Assembly: GCA_001664005.1 (NCBI GenBank)
Contig: CP016093.1
Coordinates: forward strand, 4,331,031 to 4,395,030
DNA: 64,000 bases
Origin: Rhizobiales bacterium NRL2
Lineage (GTDB): Bacteria; Pseudomonadota; Alphaproteobacteria; Minwuiales; Minwuiaceae
Direction: 5' to 3'
Shown: positions 33,214 through 45,739 of the stretch, piece after piece
Numbering within the stretch: the first letter of the stretch is position 1
How the letters are laid out: each line of letters opens with the position of its first letter
Translations under genes and position numbers: made by a program
Notes under the pieces: model-generated
What the model was told of the DNA's origin: nothing
Database searches by the model: none
The model's input: only the letters and a program-made list of their open reading frames with translations

Positions 33214-34572
33214 ATGATTGATGGGATTTATGTTGATGGATTTCGCTCACTTCGCGACTTTAGCATGTCAATACATTCTGGCCTAAATGTTATGATTGGA
33301 ATTAATGGCTCTGGAAAAACAAACATACTAAAATTCTTTGAATTCGTTAGTCACTTTGTTGATGATAATTTAAATTCGGCAATATCAAATCTTGGTGGCA
33401 GTCGTTATCTATTTTCTCAAGAAGATAACGGAAAATCGGTAAAGCGGTTGAATTTCCTAATTTATGGAAAAATAACAAAATGGTACGGTAGCGGCGCGCG
33501 TAAGCGTACTTTTGAATATGAATATGGAGCCACAATCGCTGCTATTGCTGATCAGACAATTCTAATTGTTGCTAAAGAACAAATCAAACTCCGCCGGGCT
33601 GGTATTAAGGCAAAGTTGTGGGATTTAGATATTGTATGCGAACAAAGTGAGGAAAATGATTTTCAACCCAAAGTTCGAGTGGAAAAAATTGACAAACGGA
33701 TATTTAATCCATCTCGCCGAAAAACTGGACATTTGAACTGGAGAACAGATGAATTGGAAAATGAATTACCTGAATTACTTATTGATGGAGAATCTTTTCT
33801 TAAAATGCTACAGAGGACTATTATAGAAACCCGGCAAATATTAAATGATTTGACCGGTAATACTGCTATTATGGTAGACCCTGCGAAAATTCGTGGCTCA
33901 GAAGACAGTACAAGCCCTCCTGGAATCCAAAAAGACGGTAGTGGGCTTGCCTCTACTCTTTTTTATCTAATAACTATTGAAAAAAGCATGAGACGACGGG
34001 GAAGCTTATACGTTTTTCGACTTGCAAGACAACGAAATCGGTCGGGATTTCGTTTTAGACCATCTCGGCGTATTTTTGATTCGATAAAAAGGCATGTCAA
34101 TTTGGTGAACCCCCAAATAGTAGATATAGAAGTTAATAATAATATTCTTAGAAATGAAATAGAAGTCTATTTCGTTTTGGATTGTGAAGGAAGCAAGCTT
34201 CGAATCCCGCTTGAGGCCATATCTGACGGGACATTAAAATGGACATCTCTAATGACAGCAATTGCTCTGCCTGGAACTATATTTGCGGTTGAAGAGCCGG
34301 AAAACTTTTTGCACCCAAATATGCAAAATCAGATAGTAGATATAATGCGGTCCGAACTTGAGCGGCAAGGTAGAGGTGGATTCTCTATTTTGACCACACA
34401 TAGCGAGACATTACTCAATGCTGTTCGACCAGAGGAAGTTGTTCTCATTAAGAATATAAACGGAAAGACTACAGCTTCTCGAATCGAAGATGTTGAGATG
34501 CTGATGAAAGAAATTTCAAAAACAGGGTTTGGTCTTGGTTATTACTACTATGCGGGCGCTTTAGATGACTGA
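33214..34572 (+). CDS. AAA-family ATPase of a two-gene defence-like module
   Basis: A 452-residue protein of the AAA15/AAA21 (SMC/RecF-like, OLD-related) ATPases. The N-terminus YVDGFRSLRDFSMSIHSGLN leads to Walker A GINGSGKT (29-36). The C-terminal half has an ISDGTLKW signature-like segment (about 336-343), Walker B IFAVEEPE with E360/E361, and the H-loop TTHSET (H396). Between them lies an insert of about 250 residues, likely with coiled-coil character. The gene is strikingly AT-rich: 17 of 60 bases are G or C at 33301-33360 versus 45 of 60 at 35221-35280 in uvrB. It overlaps the downstream TOPRIM-like gene by 8 bases. Such pairs act as phage sensors/effectors (OLD, PARIS and relatives). 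Confidence 0.85.
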   Translation: MIDGIYVDGFRSLRDFSMSIHSGLNVMIGINGSGKTNILKFFEFVSHFVDDNLNSAISNLGGSRYLFSQEDNGKSVKRLNFLIYGKITKWYGSGARKRTFEYEYGATIAAIADQTILIVAKEQIKLRRAGIKAKLWDLDIVCEQSEENDFQPKVRVEKIDKRIFNPSRRKTGHLNWRTDELENELPELLIDGESFLKMLQRTIIETRQILNDLTGNTAIMVDPAKIRGSEDSTSPPGIQKDGSGLASTLFYLITIEKSMRRRGSLYVFRLARQRNRSGFRFRPSRRIFDSIKRHVNLVNPQIVDIEVNNNILRNEIEVYFVLDCEGSKLRIPLEAISDGTLKWTSLMTAIALPGTIFAVEEPENFLHPNMQNQIVDIMRSELERQGRGGFSILTTHSETLLNAVRPEEVVLIKNINGKTTASRIEDVEMLMKEISKTGFGLGYYYYAGALDD

Positions 34573-35131
34573 ATTTGGATTTATCGTTGAAGGGCAGTTA
34601 GAAAAAGGGTTTGTTCAAAAGGTATGCAAAAATAGACCTGTCCGAGTACTAGGTATTAACGGGGATAATGTTAATTTAGACCAAATAGTGAGACGAGCTG
34701 AGACATTGATTAATCTCATGGTAAACAAATGTGACGCAATCCTGATAATTTTTGATCGGGAAGCACGCGAAAAAGGACATGGTGAAATCGCCCGTTACGT
34801 AGAATTAGAGCTGAAAAATCTGACCGGTGAAGAAAATATATTTGTCGGTGTGCCTGATCGAGATATAGAATCTTGGATATTCGCGGATATCGATGTACCG
34901 AAAAATAGACTTGATTCAAGTCTAGAAAATCAGGAGCTAGGTGGAGATGGACATAAATCCAAAGGAAAGATGAAAAAGCTTTTTCAAAATAACTCGCAAT
35001 CATACAAGGAGACAATAGATGGTGTTGACATGCTTTCTAGATGCAGACACACAACTATGTTTGAAAATAGTCCAAGCTATCGAGAATTTTCGGAGAAAGT
35101 GCCAAGAAATTGTTGGTGGTTCACTAGATAA
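34565..35131 (+). CDS. DUF4276/TOPRIM-like effector of the two-gene module
   Basis: A 188-residue protein. The N-terminal strand FGFIVEGQLEKGF gives candidate acidic residues E9/E13, and the hydrophobic strand AILIIFDREA gives D64-x-E66, together a TOPRIM-like metal-binding arrangement. The VPDRDIESWIFADI block (about 97-110) and the GHKSKGKMKKLF and SYREFSEKV segments resemble DUF4276 proteins. In OLD-related systems, a TOPRIM partner encoded next to an AAA ATPase is the nuclease effector. The start overlaps the ATPase gene by 8 bases; the stop is 5 bases from the convergent uvrB stop. Equally AT-rich. Exact family should be treated as tentative. Confidence 0.72.
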   Translation: MTEFGFIVEGQLEKGFVQKVCKNRPVRVLGINGDNVNLDQIVRRAETLINLMVNKCDAILIIFDREAREKGHGEIARYVELELKNLTGEENIFVGVPDRDIESWIFADIDVPKNRLDSSLENQELGGDGHKSKGKMKKLFQNNSQSYKETIDGVDMLSRCRHTTMFENSPSYREFSEKVPRNCWWFTR

Positions 35132-35136
35132 AACAT

Positions 35137-37407
<2,271 letters not shown>

Positions 37408-37513
37408 GGGGGCCAATATGCGTCAGCGGGCAGCGTTCGAAAAGGCCCGCCGGTCGACTTTTGTTCTCCGCGGCGCCCGGATCGACTGGAAGTGGGAACG
37501 ATCCCCGCCCCGT

Positions 37514-37540
37514 CCCTCCCCCTTCACACAAGGGGGAGGG
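37514..37540. repeat. CCCTCCCCCTT palindrome
   Basis: Perfect 11-bp inverted repeat (37514-37524 with 37530-37540) and 5-base loop, followed by GTGGACCCGC...GGCGGGGCCGGGAGGGGG. This resembles the dispersed intergenic repeats common in alphaproteobacterial genomes. It lies in the 230-base divergent gap between uvrB and tcuA; the promoter(s) must flank it. Confidence 0.6.
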
Positions 37541-37637
37541 TGGACCCGCACCGGCGGGGCCGGGAGGGGGCTTTTCAACCTGCCGCTCGACCTTTGCCCT
37601 TGTCGCCTGTGGCAACGCGAGGGCACACTCCGCCGCC

Positions 37638-39044
37638 ATGCAGGCGGGGTGGGCGGAGACGGACTGGGACGTGCTGGTGGCGGGCGGCGGCAATGCCGCG
37701 CTGTGCGCCGCTATTACCGCTGCCGAACGCGGCGCGAAGGTCCTGATCGTGGAGAGCGCGCCGCGCGACTGGCGCGGCGGCAACAGCCGCCACACCCGCA
37801 ATTTCCGCTGCATGCATGAAGGCCCGCTGGGGCCGCTCACCGATGCCTATTCCGAAGACGAGTATTTCGACGACCTGCTCAGGGTCACCAAGGGGCGCAC
37901 GGACGAGGACCTGGCGCGCATGACCATCCGCGCCTCGGAAGCCTGCCTGAACTGGATGCAGGATCACGGCGTCCGCTTTCAGCCCTCGCTCTCCGGCACG
38001 CTCTCGCTCAGCCGCACCAACGCCTTCTTCCTGGGCGGCGGCAAGGCGCTGCTCAACGCCTACTACCGCACGGCGGAGGCGCTGGGCGTGACCGCGGTCT
38101 ACGACGCCGAGGCGGTCCATCTGGAGCTGGAGGACGGCTTCTTCGCCGGGGCGGAGATCCGCGCCGGCGGCGAAACACATCGGGTGCGTGCGAAGACGCT
38201 GATCGCCGCCTCGGGCGGCTTCCAGGGGGACATCGACTGGCTCACCCGGGCCTGGGGGCCGGCGGCGGAGAACTTTCTGATCCGCGGCACGCCCTACAAC
38301 CGCGGCGTGGTGCTGGCCGATCTGCTCGACCAGGGCGCGGAACCCGTCGGCGACCCGACCCAGTGCCACGCCGTCGCCATCGACGGCCGGGCGCCGAAGT
38401 TCGACGGCGGGATCGTGACCCGACTGGACTGCGTGCCCTTCTCCATCGTCGTGAACCGCGACGCCGAGCGCTTCCACGACGAGGGCGAGGACGTCTGGCC
38501 GAAACGCTACGCCATCTGGGGGCGGCTGGTGGCGGCGCAGCCCGACCAGGTCGCCTACGCCATCATCGACCGCACCAGCCGGGAGCTGTTCATGCCCTCG
38601 GTCTATCGGCCGATCGAGGCCGGCTCCATCACCGAAATGGCGGGCAAGCTGGAACTCGACGCGGCACGGCTGGAAGCGACGATCAAAGACTTCAACGCCG
38701 CCTGCTGCGGCGACCGGCCATTCACCCCGACCGAGCTGGACGGACTGGCGACCGAGGGGCTGGCGCCGCCCAAGACCAACTGGGCCCGGCCCATCGCCGA
38801 GCCGCCCTTCTACGCCTGGCCGCTGCGGCCCGGCGTCACCTTCACCTTTCTGGGGCTGAAGGTGGACGACCGCGCGCGCATGCAGATGGCCGACGGCGGC
38901 GCCGCGGCCAATGTCTGGGCCGCCGGCGAGGTGATGGCCGGCAACATCCTGGGCGAAGGCTACCTGGCGGGCATCGGCATGACCATCGGCACGGTCTTCG
39001 GGCGCATTGCGGGCGAGGAGGCGGCGAAGCATGTCCGCAACTGA
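37638..39044 (+). CDS. tcuA: Tricarballylate dehydrogenase-like flavoprotein
   Basis: A 468-residue FAD protein of the succinate dehydrogenase/fumarate reductase flavoprotein superfamily. VLVAGGGNAALCAAITAAERGAKV binds the FAD ADP moiety, GGNSRHTRNFRCMH is the TcuA-type flavin/substrate motif, and the C-terminal AGEVMAGNILGEGYLAGIGMTIGTVFGRIAG closes the FAD domain. TcuA oxidises tricarballylate to cis-aconitate in Salmonella; the next gene encodes TcuB, which re-oxidises its FADH2. The ATG at 37638 begins the conserved domain; upstream codons in frame cross a palindromic repeat and are excluded. Overlaps tcuB by 14 bases. Confidence 0.88.
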   Translation: MQAGWAETDWDVLVAGGGNAALCAAITAAERGAKVLIVESAPRDWRGGNSRHTRNFRCMHEGPLGPLTDAYSEDEYFDDLLRVTKGRTDEDLARMTIRASEACLNWMQDHGVRFQPSLSGTLSLSRTNAFFLGGGKALLNAYYRTAEALGVTAVYDAEAVHLELEDGFFAGAEIRAGGETHRVRAKTLIAASGGFQGDIDWLTRAWGPAAENFLIRGTPYNRGVVLADLLDQGAEPVGDPTQCHAVAIDGRAPKFDGGIVTRLDCVPFSIVVNRDAERFHDEGEDVWPKRYAIWGRLVAAQPDQVAYAIIDRTSRELFMPSVYRPIEAGSITEMAGKLELDAARLEATIKDFNAACCGDRPFTPTELDGLATEGLAPPKTNWARPIAEPPFYAWPLRPGVTFTFLGLKVDDRARMQMADGGAAANVWAAGEVMAGNILGEGYLAGIGMTIGTVFGRIAGEEAAKHVRN

Positions 39045-40116
39045 GGCGATACCGGACGGGGACGCGGCGCGGGCCGAGGCGCGGCGCGCGCTGGAGATCT
39101 GCAACGCCTGCCGCTACTGCGAGGGCTATTGCGCCGTCTTCCCGGCCATGACCCGGCGGCGCGCCTTCGCCGACGGCGATCTCGATCACCTGGCGAACCT
39201 CTGCCACAACTGCCGCGGCTGCTACTACGCCTGCCAGTACGCGCCGCCGCACGAGTTCGCCCTGAACCTGCCGCGCGCGCTGGCCGACGTGCGCCAGCAG
39301 AGCTGGGCCGATTACGCCTGGCCGGGCTTCCTGGCGCGCGCCTTCCGCGACCGCGGCGCGGGGCTCGCGGTGCTCCTCGTCCTCGGCGTGGCGGCGATGT
39401 TCTGGCTCGCCGGCGCGGTGGCGGGCGATGGCGGCGGCTTCTATGCCGTCATCCCCCACGGCGCCATGATCGCGGTCTTCGCGCCGGTCTTCCTGTTCGC
39501 GCTGCTGGCGATTGCGGTGGGCGGGGCCCGCTACTGGCGGGCGACGCGCGATCTCGGCGCGGCCCCGGCGCACGGGCTGCACCACGCCATGACGCTCACC
39601 AACCTGAAGGGCGGCGCGGCGGAGGGCTGCAATTTCGAGGATGAAGACCGCTTCAGCCAGGCGCGCCGCCACTTCCACCAGGCGACGCTCTGGGGCTTCC
39701 TGCTCTGCTTCGCCGCGACCGCCGCGGGGACCGTGCTGCATTACGGTTTCGGCGCGCCGGCGCCCTACGATCTGGTCAGCCTGCCCAAGCTGTTCGGCGT
39801 GCCGGGGGGCATCCTGCTGGTGCTCGGGACCGGCGGCCTGCTCTGGCTGAAGCGCCGCGCCGAACCGGAGCTTGGCGTCAGCCGGGGCGCAGGCGGGGAG
39901 AGCGCCTTCACCGTGCTGCTCTTCCTGACCGGGCTCACGGGCCTCGCGCTCTACGGGCTTCGGGAGACGCCGGCGATGCCGGCCCTGCTGGTCCTGCACC
40001 TGGGGGCGGTGCTGGCGCTGTTCCTCGCCCTGCCCTACACCAAGATGGTCCACGGTCTCTACAGGACGCTCGCCCTGATCCGCGACGAGGGCGAGAAACG
40101 GCGGGCAAAGCCATGA
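39031..40116 (+). CDS. tcuB: Tricarballylate utilisation protein B-like Fe-S/membrane protein
   Basis: A 361-residue protein. Two cysteine clusters near the N-terminus (CNACRYCEGYC and CHNCRGCYYAC) should bind 4Fe-4S centres, and about six hydrophobic helices follow, with several histidines for possible heme (HGLHHAMTLTNL, HYGF). TcuB moves electrons from TcuA flavin to the quinone pool. Translation is coupled to tcuA (14-base overlap) and to phnN (4-base ATGA overlap). No tcuC transporter or tcuR regulator is seen nearby. Confidence 0.88.
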   Translation: MSATEAIPDGDAARAEARRALEICNACRYCEGYCAVFPAMTRRRAFADGDLDHLANLCHNCRGCYYACQYAPPHEFALNLPRALADVRQQSWADYAWPGFLARAFRDRGAGLAVLLVLGVAAMFWLAGAVAGDGGGFYAVIPHGAMIAVFAPVFLFALLAIAVGGARYWRATRDLGAAPAHGLHHAMTLTNLKGGAAEGCNFEDEDRFSQARRHFHQATLWGFLLCFAATAAGTVLHYGFGAPAPYDLVSLPKLFGVPGGILLVLGTGGLLWLKRRAEPELGVSRGAGGESAFTVLLFLTGLTGLALYGLRETPAMPALLVLHLGAVLALFLALPYTKMVHGLYRTLALIRDEGEKRRAKP

Positions 40117-40667
40117 CCGGACGTCTGGTGCTGGTCGCCGGCCCGTCGGGCGTCGGCAAGGACAGCCTGCTCGACGGCGCGAAAGAGGCGTTGGCCGGCG
40201 ACCCCGGATATCTGTTCCTGCGCCGCTACATCACCCGCCCCGCCGCGGCCGGCGGCGAAGATCACAACGAGATCTCCGAGACAGCCTTCGAGGAACGCCG
40301 CGCCGCCGGCGACTTCCCGCTCTGGTGGGACGCGCACGGGCTGCGCTATGGCCTGCCGGATTTTTCGGGCGAGTTGATGGCCGGGCGGACGGTGATCGCC
40401 AACGTCTCCCGCGGCGTGATCGGCGAAGCGCGGCGGAAGTTCGGCGCGGTCACCGCGATCCACGTCACCGCGCCGGCCGACAAGCTGCGCCAGCGCCTGC
40501 TGGCGCGCGGCCGCGAAACGGAAGCGGAGATCGAGCGCCGCCTCGGCCGCGCCGCCGCGCCGGGACCCGCCGGTCCGGGGGTGATCGAGTTCTCCAACGA
40601 GGGACCGCTGGACGCGGAGATCGAACGCTTCACGGCGATCATCCGCGGCGAAGGAGGCCAAACATGA
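40113..40667 (+). CDS. phnN: Ribose 1,5-bisphosphate phosphokinase
   Basis: A 184-residue P-loop kinase of the guanylate kinase-like PhnN family. GPSGVGKDSLL is Walker A, followed by RRYITRPAAAGGEDHNEISE and DFPLWWDAHGLRYGLP, typical PhnN blocks, and ANVSRGVI. PhnN converts ribose 1,5-bisphosphate to PRPP in phosphonate breakdown. No other phn gene is within the window; instead it is embedded by 4-base overlaps between tcuB and an enolase superfamily gene, an unusual context. Confidence 0.88.
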   Translation: MTGRLVLVAGPSGVGKDSLLDGAKEALAGDPGYLFLRRYITRPAAAGGEDHNEISETAFEERRAAGDFPLWWDAHGLRYGLPDFSGELMAGRTVIANVSRGVIGEARRKFGAVTAIHVTAPADKLRQRLLARGRETEAEIERRLGRAAAPGPAGPGVIEFSNEGPLDAEIERFTAIIRGEGGQT

Positions 40668-41755
40668 AGATCCGCGACGCCGAGATCATACCCCTGAAGA
40701 TCCCCTTCACCGATGGCAGCGCCGGCACGGGGCTGATGCCGCAGCAGTGGACGCATCTGGACGTGGCGCTGCTGAAGCTGACCACCGAGGACGGCGTCAC
40801 CGGCTGGGGAGACGGCTTCGCCTATCACTGCGCCGGGGCGACGATCGCTGCGCTGCGCGACATGGTCCTGCCGCTGGTCGTCGGCGCGGAGATCGACGAC
40901 ATCCCCGCCTTCAACCGGATCCTGCAGCGGCGCCTGCACCTGCACGGCCGCTACGGCATCACCATCTTCGCCATTTCCGCGGTCGACATCGCCCTCTGGG
41001 ACATCGCCGCGAAGGAGAAGGGCGTGTCCCTCGCCACGCTGCTCGGCGGGCGGGTACGAGGGACGATTCCGGCCTATGCCAGCCTCGTCCGCTACGGCGA
41101 TGCGGGCCAGGTGCGCGAATACACCAGGGAAACCGTGGGCCGCGGCTACGAGACGGTGAAGCTGCACGAGATCGCGCTGCCCTGCATCGAGGCCGGCGTC
41201 GACGCAGCCGGGCCGGACGTGAAGGTGACGACCGACGTCAACTGCAACTGGACGCTCGAGGAGGCGCGGGCGCTGATGCCGGAAATGCGGCGCCTCGGCC
41301 TCTACTGGGTCGAGGAGCCGGTCTTCCCGCCCGACGACGCCGAGACGCTGGGCGCGCTGCAGTTGGCCTTCGGCGTCTCCATTGCCAGCGGCGAGAACGC
41401 CTGCACCCTGGTCGAGTTCCGCCGCACCCTGCCGAAGATCGACTACGTGCAGCCAAGCGTGATCAAGGTCGGCGGGGTCACGGAAATGGCGGCGATCTGC
41501 GACGCGGCGGCCGCGCTGGGCAAGACGGTGATGCCGCATTCGCCCTATTTCGGGCCCGGCTACTGGGCCACCGCCCAGGTGATGGCCGCGAAGCCGAGCG
41601 CCGGCCTGTTCGAGCATTTCTGGATCAAACCGGAAGCCTATCCCGACCCGTCGATCCCGCTGCCCGAGCAGGGCATGATCTCCGTCCCCGACCGGCCCGG
41701 CATCAGCTTCGAACCCGATCCGGAGGTGCTGGAGAGCTACCGCGTCGACCGCTAG
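40664..41755 (+). CDS. Mandelate racemase/muconate lactonising enzyme family protein
   Basis: A 363-residue enolase-superfamily enzyme. The N-terminal capping domain starts KIRDAEIIPLKIPF; the barrel carries metal ligands in VTTDVNCNW (D), YWVEEPVFPPDD (E) and SGENA (E), and PHSPYFGPG near the end holds a candidate catalytic histidine. The second-strand region reads ETVKLHEIALP, with K and H rather than the classic KxK pair. It is probably an acid-sugar dehydratase, racemase or cycloisomerase; substrate unknown. Fourth gene of the tcuA-tcuB-phnN operon by ATGA overlap. Confidence 0.85.
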   Translation: MKIRDAEIIPLKIPFTDGSAGTGLMPQQWTHLDVALLKLTTEDGVTGWGDGFAYHCAGATIAALRDMVLPLVVGAEIDDIPAFNRILQRRLHLHGRYGITIFAISAVDIALWDIAAKEKGVSLATLLGGRVRGTIPAYASLVRYGDAGQVREYTRETVGRGYETVKLHEIALPCIEAGVDAAGPDVKVTTDVNCNWTLEEARALMPEMRRLGLYWVEEPVFPPDDAETLGALQLAFGVSIASGENACTLVEFRRTLPKIDYVQPSVIKVGGVTEMAAICDAAAALGKTVMPHSPYFGPGYWATAQVMAAKPSAGLFEHFWIKPEAYPDPSIPLPEQGMISVPDRPGISFEPDPEVLESYRVDR

Positions 41756-41792
41756 GCGGCCAGCCCGCCGTCGCGTGCGCCACGGTCCTGCC

Positions 41793-42419
41793 TCAATCGC
41801 AGTCGAGCTCGCTCTTGACCCGGACGCGGCCCGACTGATCGGGGAACTTCTCGAACAGGGCGGTGATCATGTCGTCCAGCACCACGTCCAGCCGCCCGCA
41901 GGAGCCGCGGGCAGTGACCCGGCCCTCGTAGACCCGGGCCTCACCCTCCTCCCGCGCCGTGTCGTGGATGTAGACCATCAGCGCGCTGCCATAGGTGGTC
42001 ACGCTGATCGGCACCCATTCGTAGCCGATGATGCCGTGCACCGGGGCAAGACGAACCTTGCCCCCGGAGGAGATGCGGGTATAGCCGACAATGCCGAAGA
42101 CCGGCTGCGACAGTTCGCGGATCGTGGTCTCGCCCTCGCCCATCCGGTAATCGACCGCGGCGACATAGCGCGGCTCGGCATCGTTGGGGACGACGACGAA
42201 GCCCCGCTCGCGGAACTCCGCGGCCATACGATCCTTCGCGCGCCGGAAGATCAGGGAGCGGGCAATGTCCTCGCTGGCGCCGATGACGGCGATGGTCGCG
42301 CCGGCAGCGCGGCCCTCCGGCAGGTCGCTGACCGAGGTCACCTGGGTGTCGAGGACCCGGGCGCAGCCCATGAGCAGGACAAGTCCCGCCACAGCCGCCA
42401 GAAGGTTGAATGGACGCAT
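41793..42419 (-). CDS. Lipoprotein of unknown function
   Basis: A 208-residue protein with a signal sequence and lipobox (VLLMGCAR, lipidated cysteine near residue 19). The mature part has a TQVTSVSDLPEG start, a GFVVVPNDAEPRYVAAVDYRMG segment and a GYTRISSGG strand, overall resembling DUF4136-type lipoproteins that bind in the periplasm. Convergent with the enolase-family gene (37-base gap) and divergent from mmsA. Confidence 0.65.
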   Translation of the reverse strand: MRPFNLLAAVAGLVLLMGCARVLDTQVTSVSDLPEGRAAGATIAVIGASEDIARSLIFRRAKDRMAAEFRERGFVVVPNDAEPRYVAAVDYRMGEGETTIRELSQPVFGIVGYTRISSGGKVRLAPVHGIIGYEWVPISVTTYGSALMVYIHDTAREEGEARVYEGRVTARGSCGRLDVVLDDMITALFEKFPDQSGRVRVKSELDCD

Positions 42420-42579
42420 GGAGATACCTGCCTTCCCTGGGCGCCGGGCACACGCCGTTCCCGATAGATGCGCGCTCCCCGCCGGGCTTCAAGCGGGTCC
42501 GCTCCGGCTTGCCGCTCCCGCGCCTTTGGGCCTACAGTCCGCCGCAACGGAAGACATGGCTTTTGCGGGGAGAGAAACC

Positions 42580-44079
<1,500 letters not shown>

Positions 44080-44089
44080 ACCTTCGGGG

Positions 44090-44773
44090 CTACCAGGGCA
44101 GTTCCTGGCCCTGGTAGTCCCAGAAGCGCCCGGACTGGTCCTGGCGAAGATTGTCGATGACGCCGGCGAGGCCGCGGGCGCTGTCCCGTGGCGTCACCGC
44201 CGCGCTGGGCCCGCCCATGTCGGTGGCGACCCAGCCCGGATGCAGCGGCACAACCTTGACGCCCTGGCTGTGCAGGCCGTTGTGCAGCGCCTTGGCGACC
44301 TGATTCACCGCCGCCTTCGAGGTGCGGTAGACGATCTTCTCCGACGAGGCGTTCTGATCGATCGAGCCCATGCGGCTGGAGATGATGGCGACCGTCTTCC
44401 CCGCGCTCGCGGTGATGTTGCCGACCAGCGCCTCGGTGATGCGGAACGGCGCGAAGACGTTGATCCGCATGGTCTCGGCCCAGTCGTCCTGATTGAGGTT
44501 GCTCAGCGTCTGCGGCCCCTTGCCACCGATCACGCCGGCATTGTTGATCAGCACGTCGATCGGCCGGTCGCCGAGGTCCGCCGCCAGCCGGTCGATCCGG
44601 GTCTGGTCGGTGACCTCCAGCTCGAAGGCCTCGGCGCCGCGTTCGACCAGATCCGCCAGGTCGCCGGTGTCGCGCGCCGTGGCCAGCACCGTCTCGCCCT
44701 TGTCCAGGTAGTGTTCCGCCAGCGCCCGGCCGATGCCCCGGCCCGCGCCGGTGATGAGGATGGTGCGGCTCAT
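44090..44773 (-). CDS. SDR-family oxidoreductase
   Basis: A 227-residue short-chain dehydrogenase. Cofactor loop TGAGRGIG, LINNAGVIG, catalytic S (ISSRMGS) and YRTSKAAVN, and VPLHPGWVATDMGGP are typical of the C-factor-like/YbbO SDRs. The start at 44773 overlaps the upstream transporter stop by 4 bases; the longer open frame reaching 45508 is a shadow of that gene. Function unknown. Confidence 0.85.
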   Translation of the reverse strand: MSRTILITGAGRGIGRALAEHYLDKGETVLATARDTGDLADLVERGAEAFELEVTDQTRIDRLAADLGDRPIDVLINNAGVIGGKGPQTLSNLNQDDWAETMRINVFAPFRITEALVGNITASAGKTVAIISSRMGSIDQNASSEKIVYRTSKAAVNQVAKALHNGLHSQGVKVVPLHPGWVATDMGGPSAAVTPRDSARGLAGVIDNLRQDQSGRFWDYQGQELPW

Positions 44774-45717
44774 GTCCTTGCCTCCCGTGTCTCGGTCTTC
44801 AGCAGGCGCCGGTAGAGCGGCGTCAGCAGCGCCGGCAGGGTGTACATGGGAAGCTGACCGACGGCGAAAAACATCGCCGTGTCGGGGTCGGCCTTGTCGG
44901 AGAGCGTGACCAGCACCAGCCCCATGTTGCAGTTGCCGCTCATCAGCCCGATCGACAGCGCCGTGCGCCGGCCGAGACGCCAGAACGCCGCCGCGCCGGC
45001 CACCTGCAGGCCGATATTGAACAGATAGGCCAGCAGGCAGGCCAGGATGACGTGGCGCGGCTGGGCCAGCGCCATCTCGGTGACGCCGTCGAAGACGCCG
45101 ACGACGAACAGCAGCATCGACAGCACCGCTGCGCCGTCGAGATGGACGCGCGCCCGCGCCAGCCTTTCCGGGCCCAGCAGCCAGCGGCCGACCCATGCGG
45201 CGACGAAGGCGAGCGCGACCAGGCCCGCCAGGCGCAGCATGAAAAGCCCGAGCGAAATGTCGAGATGCAGGTCCAGCAGGTTCAGCGCCATGGGCGGCAG
45301 CACCAGCGGCGTCAGCCACATGGCGGCGACCGTGGCGACGACGATGATCGCCCCGTCGAGGCCGAGAAACATTGCGATCGCCGCCGCCGAGACGATGGGC
45401 GGGGCCGCGGCCATCAGCACGATGCCGGCCAGCACCCCCGGCGCCACGGCCGTGCCGTCGAGGATCAGGAAGACCGCCAGCGGCGAGACGGTGAGCATCC
45501 AGACGCACAGCACCGCCACCAGCGGCAGGCGGCGCAAGTAGCCCAGCATCTCTCCCCAGTCGATGCGCATCAGCGCGATGACCAGCGGGCCGATGATGAA
45601 CAGCGCCAGCCAGGGACGCACCAGCGCGGCGAGGCCGGGAAAGGCGAAGCCGAGAAAGACGCCGAAGGCGAGGACCAGGGTGGCGTAGCGGCCGAGAAAG
45701 GCCAGCAGCGTCAGCAT
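44770..45717 (-). CDS. BASS-like (bile acid:sodium symporter family) membrane protein
   Basis: A 315-residue protein with about nine hydrophobic helices. VLMAAAPPIVSAAAIAMFLGLD and the GLMSGNCNMGLVLVTL segment match the two conserved regions of BASS/arsenite-type transporters that meet at the ion-binding crossover. Substrate unknown. Co-transcribed with the SDR (4-base overlap). It ends the region before hpnM. Confidence 0.75.
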   Translation of the reverse strand: MLTLLAFLGRYATLVLAFGVFLGFAFPGLAALVRPWLALFIIGPLVIALMRIDWGEMLGYLRRLPLVAVLCVWMLTVSPLAVFLILDGTAVAPGVLAGIVLMAAAPPIVSAAAIAMFLGLDGAIIVVATVAAMWLTPLVLPPMALNLLDLHLDISLGLFMLRLAGLVALAFVAAWVGRWLLGPERLARARVHLDGAAVLSMLLFVVGVFDGVTEMALAQPRHVILACLLAYLFNIGLQVAGAAAFWRLGRRTALSIGLMSGNCNMGLVLVTLSDKADPDTAMFFAVGQLPMYTLPALLTPLYRRLLKTETREART

Positions 45718-45739
45718 GCCCCCTCCCCGTCGGCCACCG

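Noticed and set aside
37461-37637. N-terminal extension of tcuA
   Set aside because: It reads through a palindromic intergenic repeat and is proline/glycine-rich; the FAD-binding domain begins just after the ATG at 37638.
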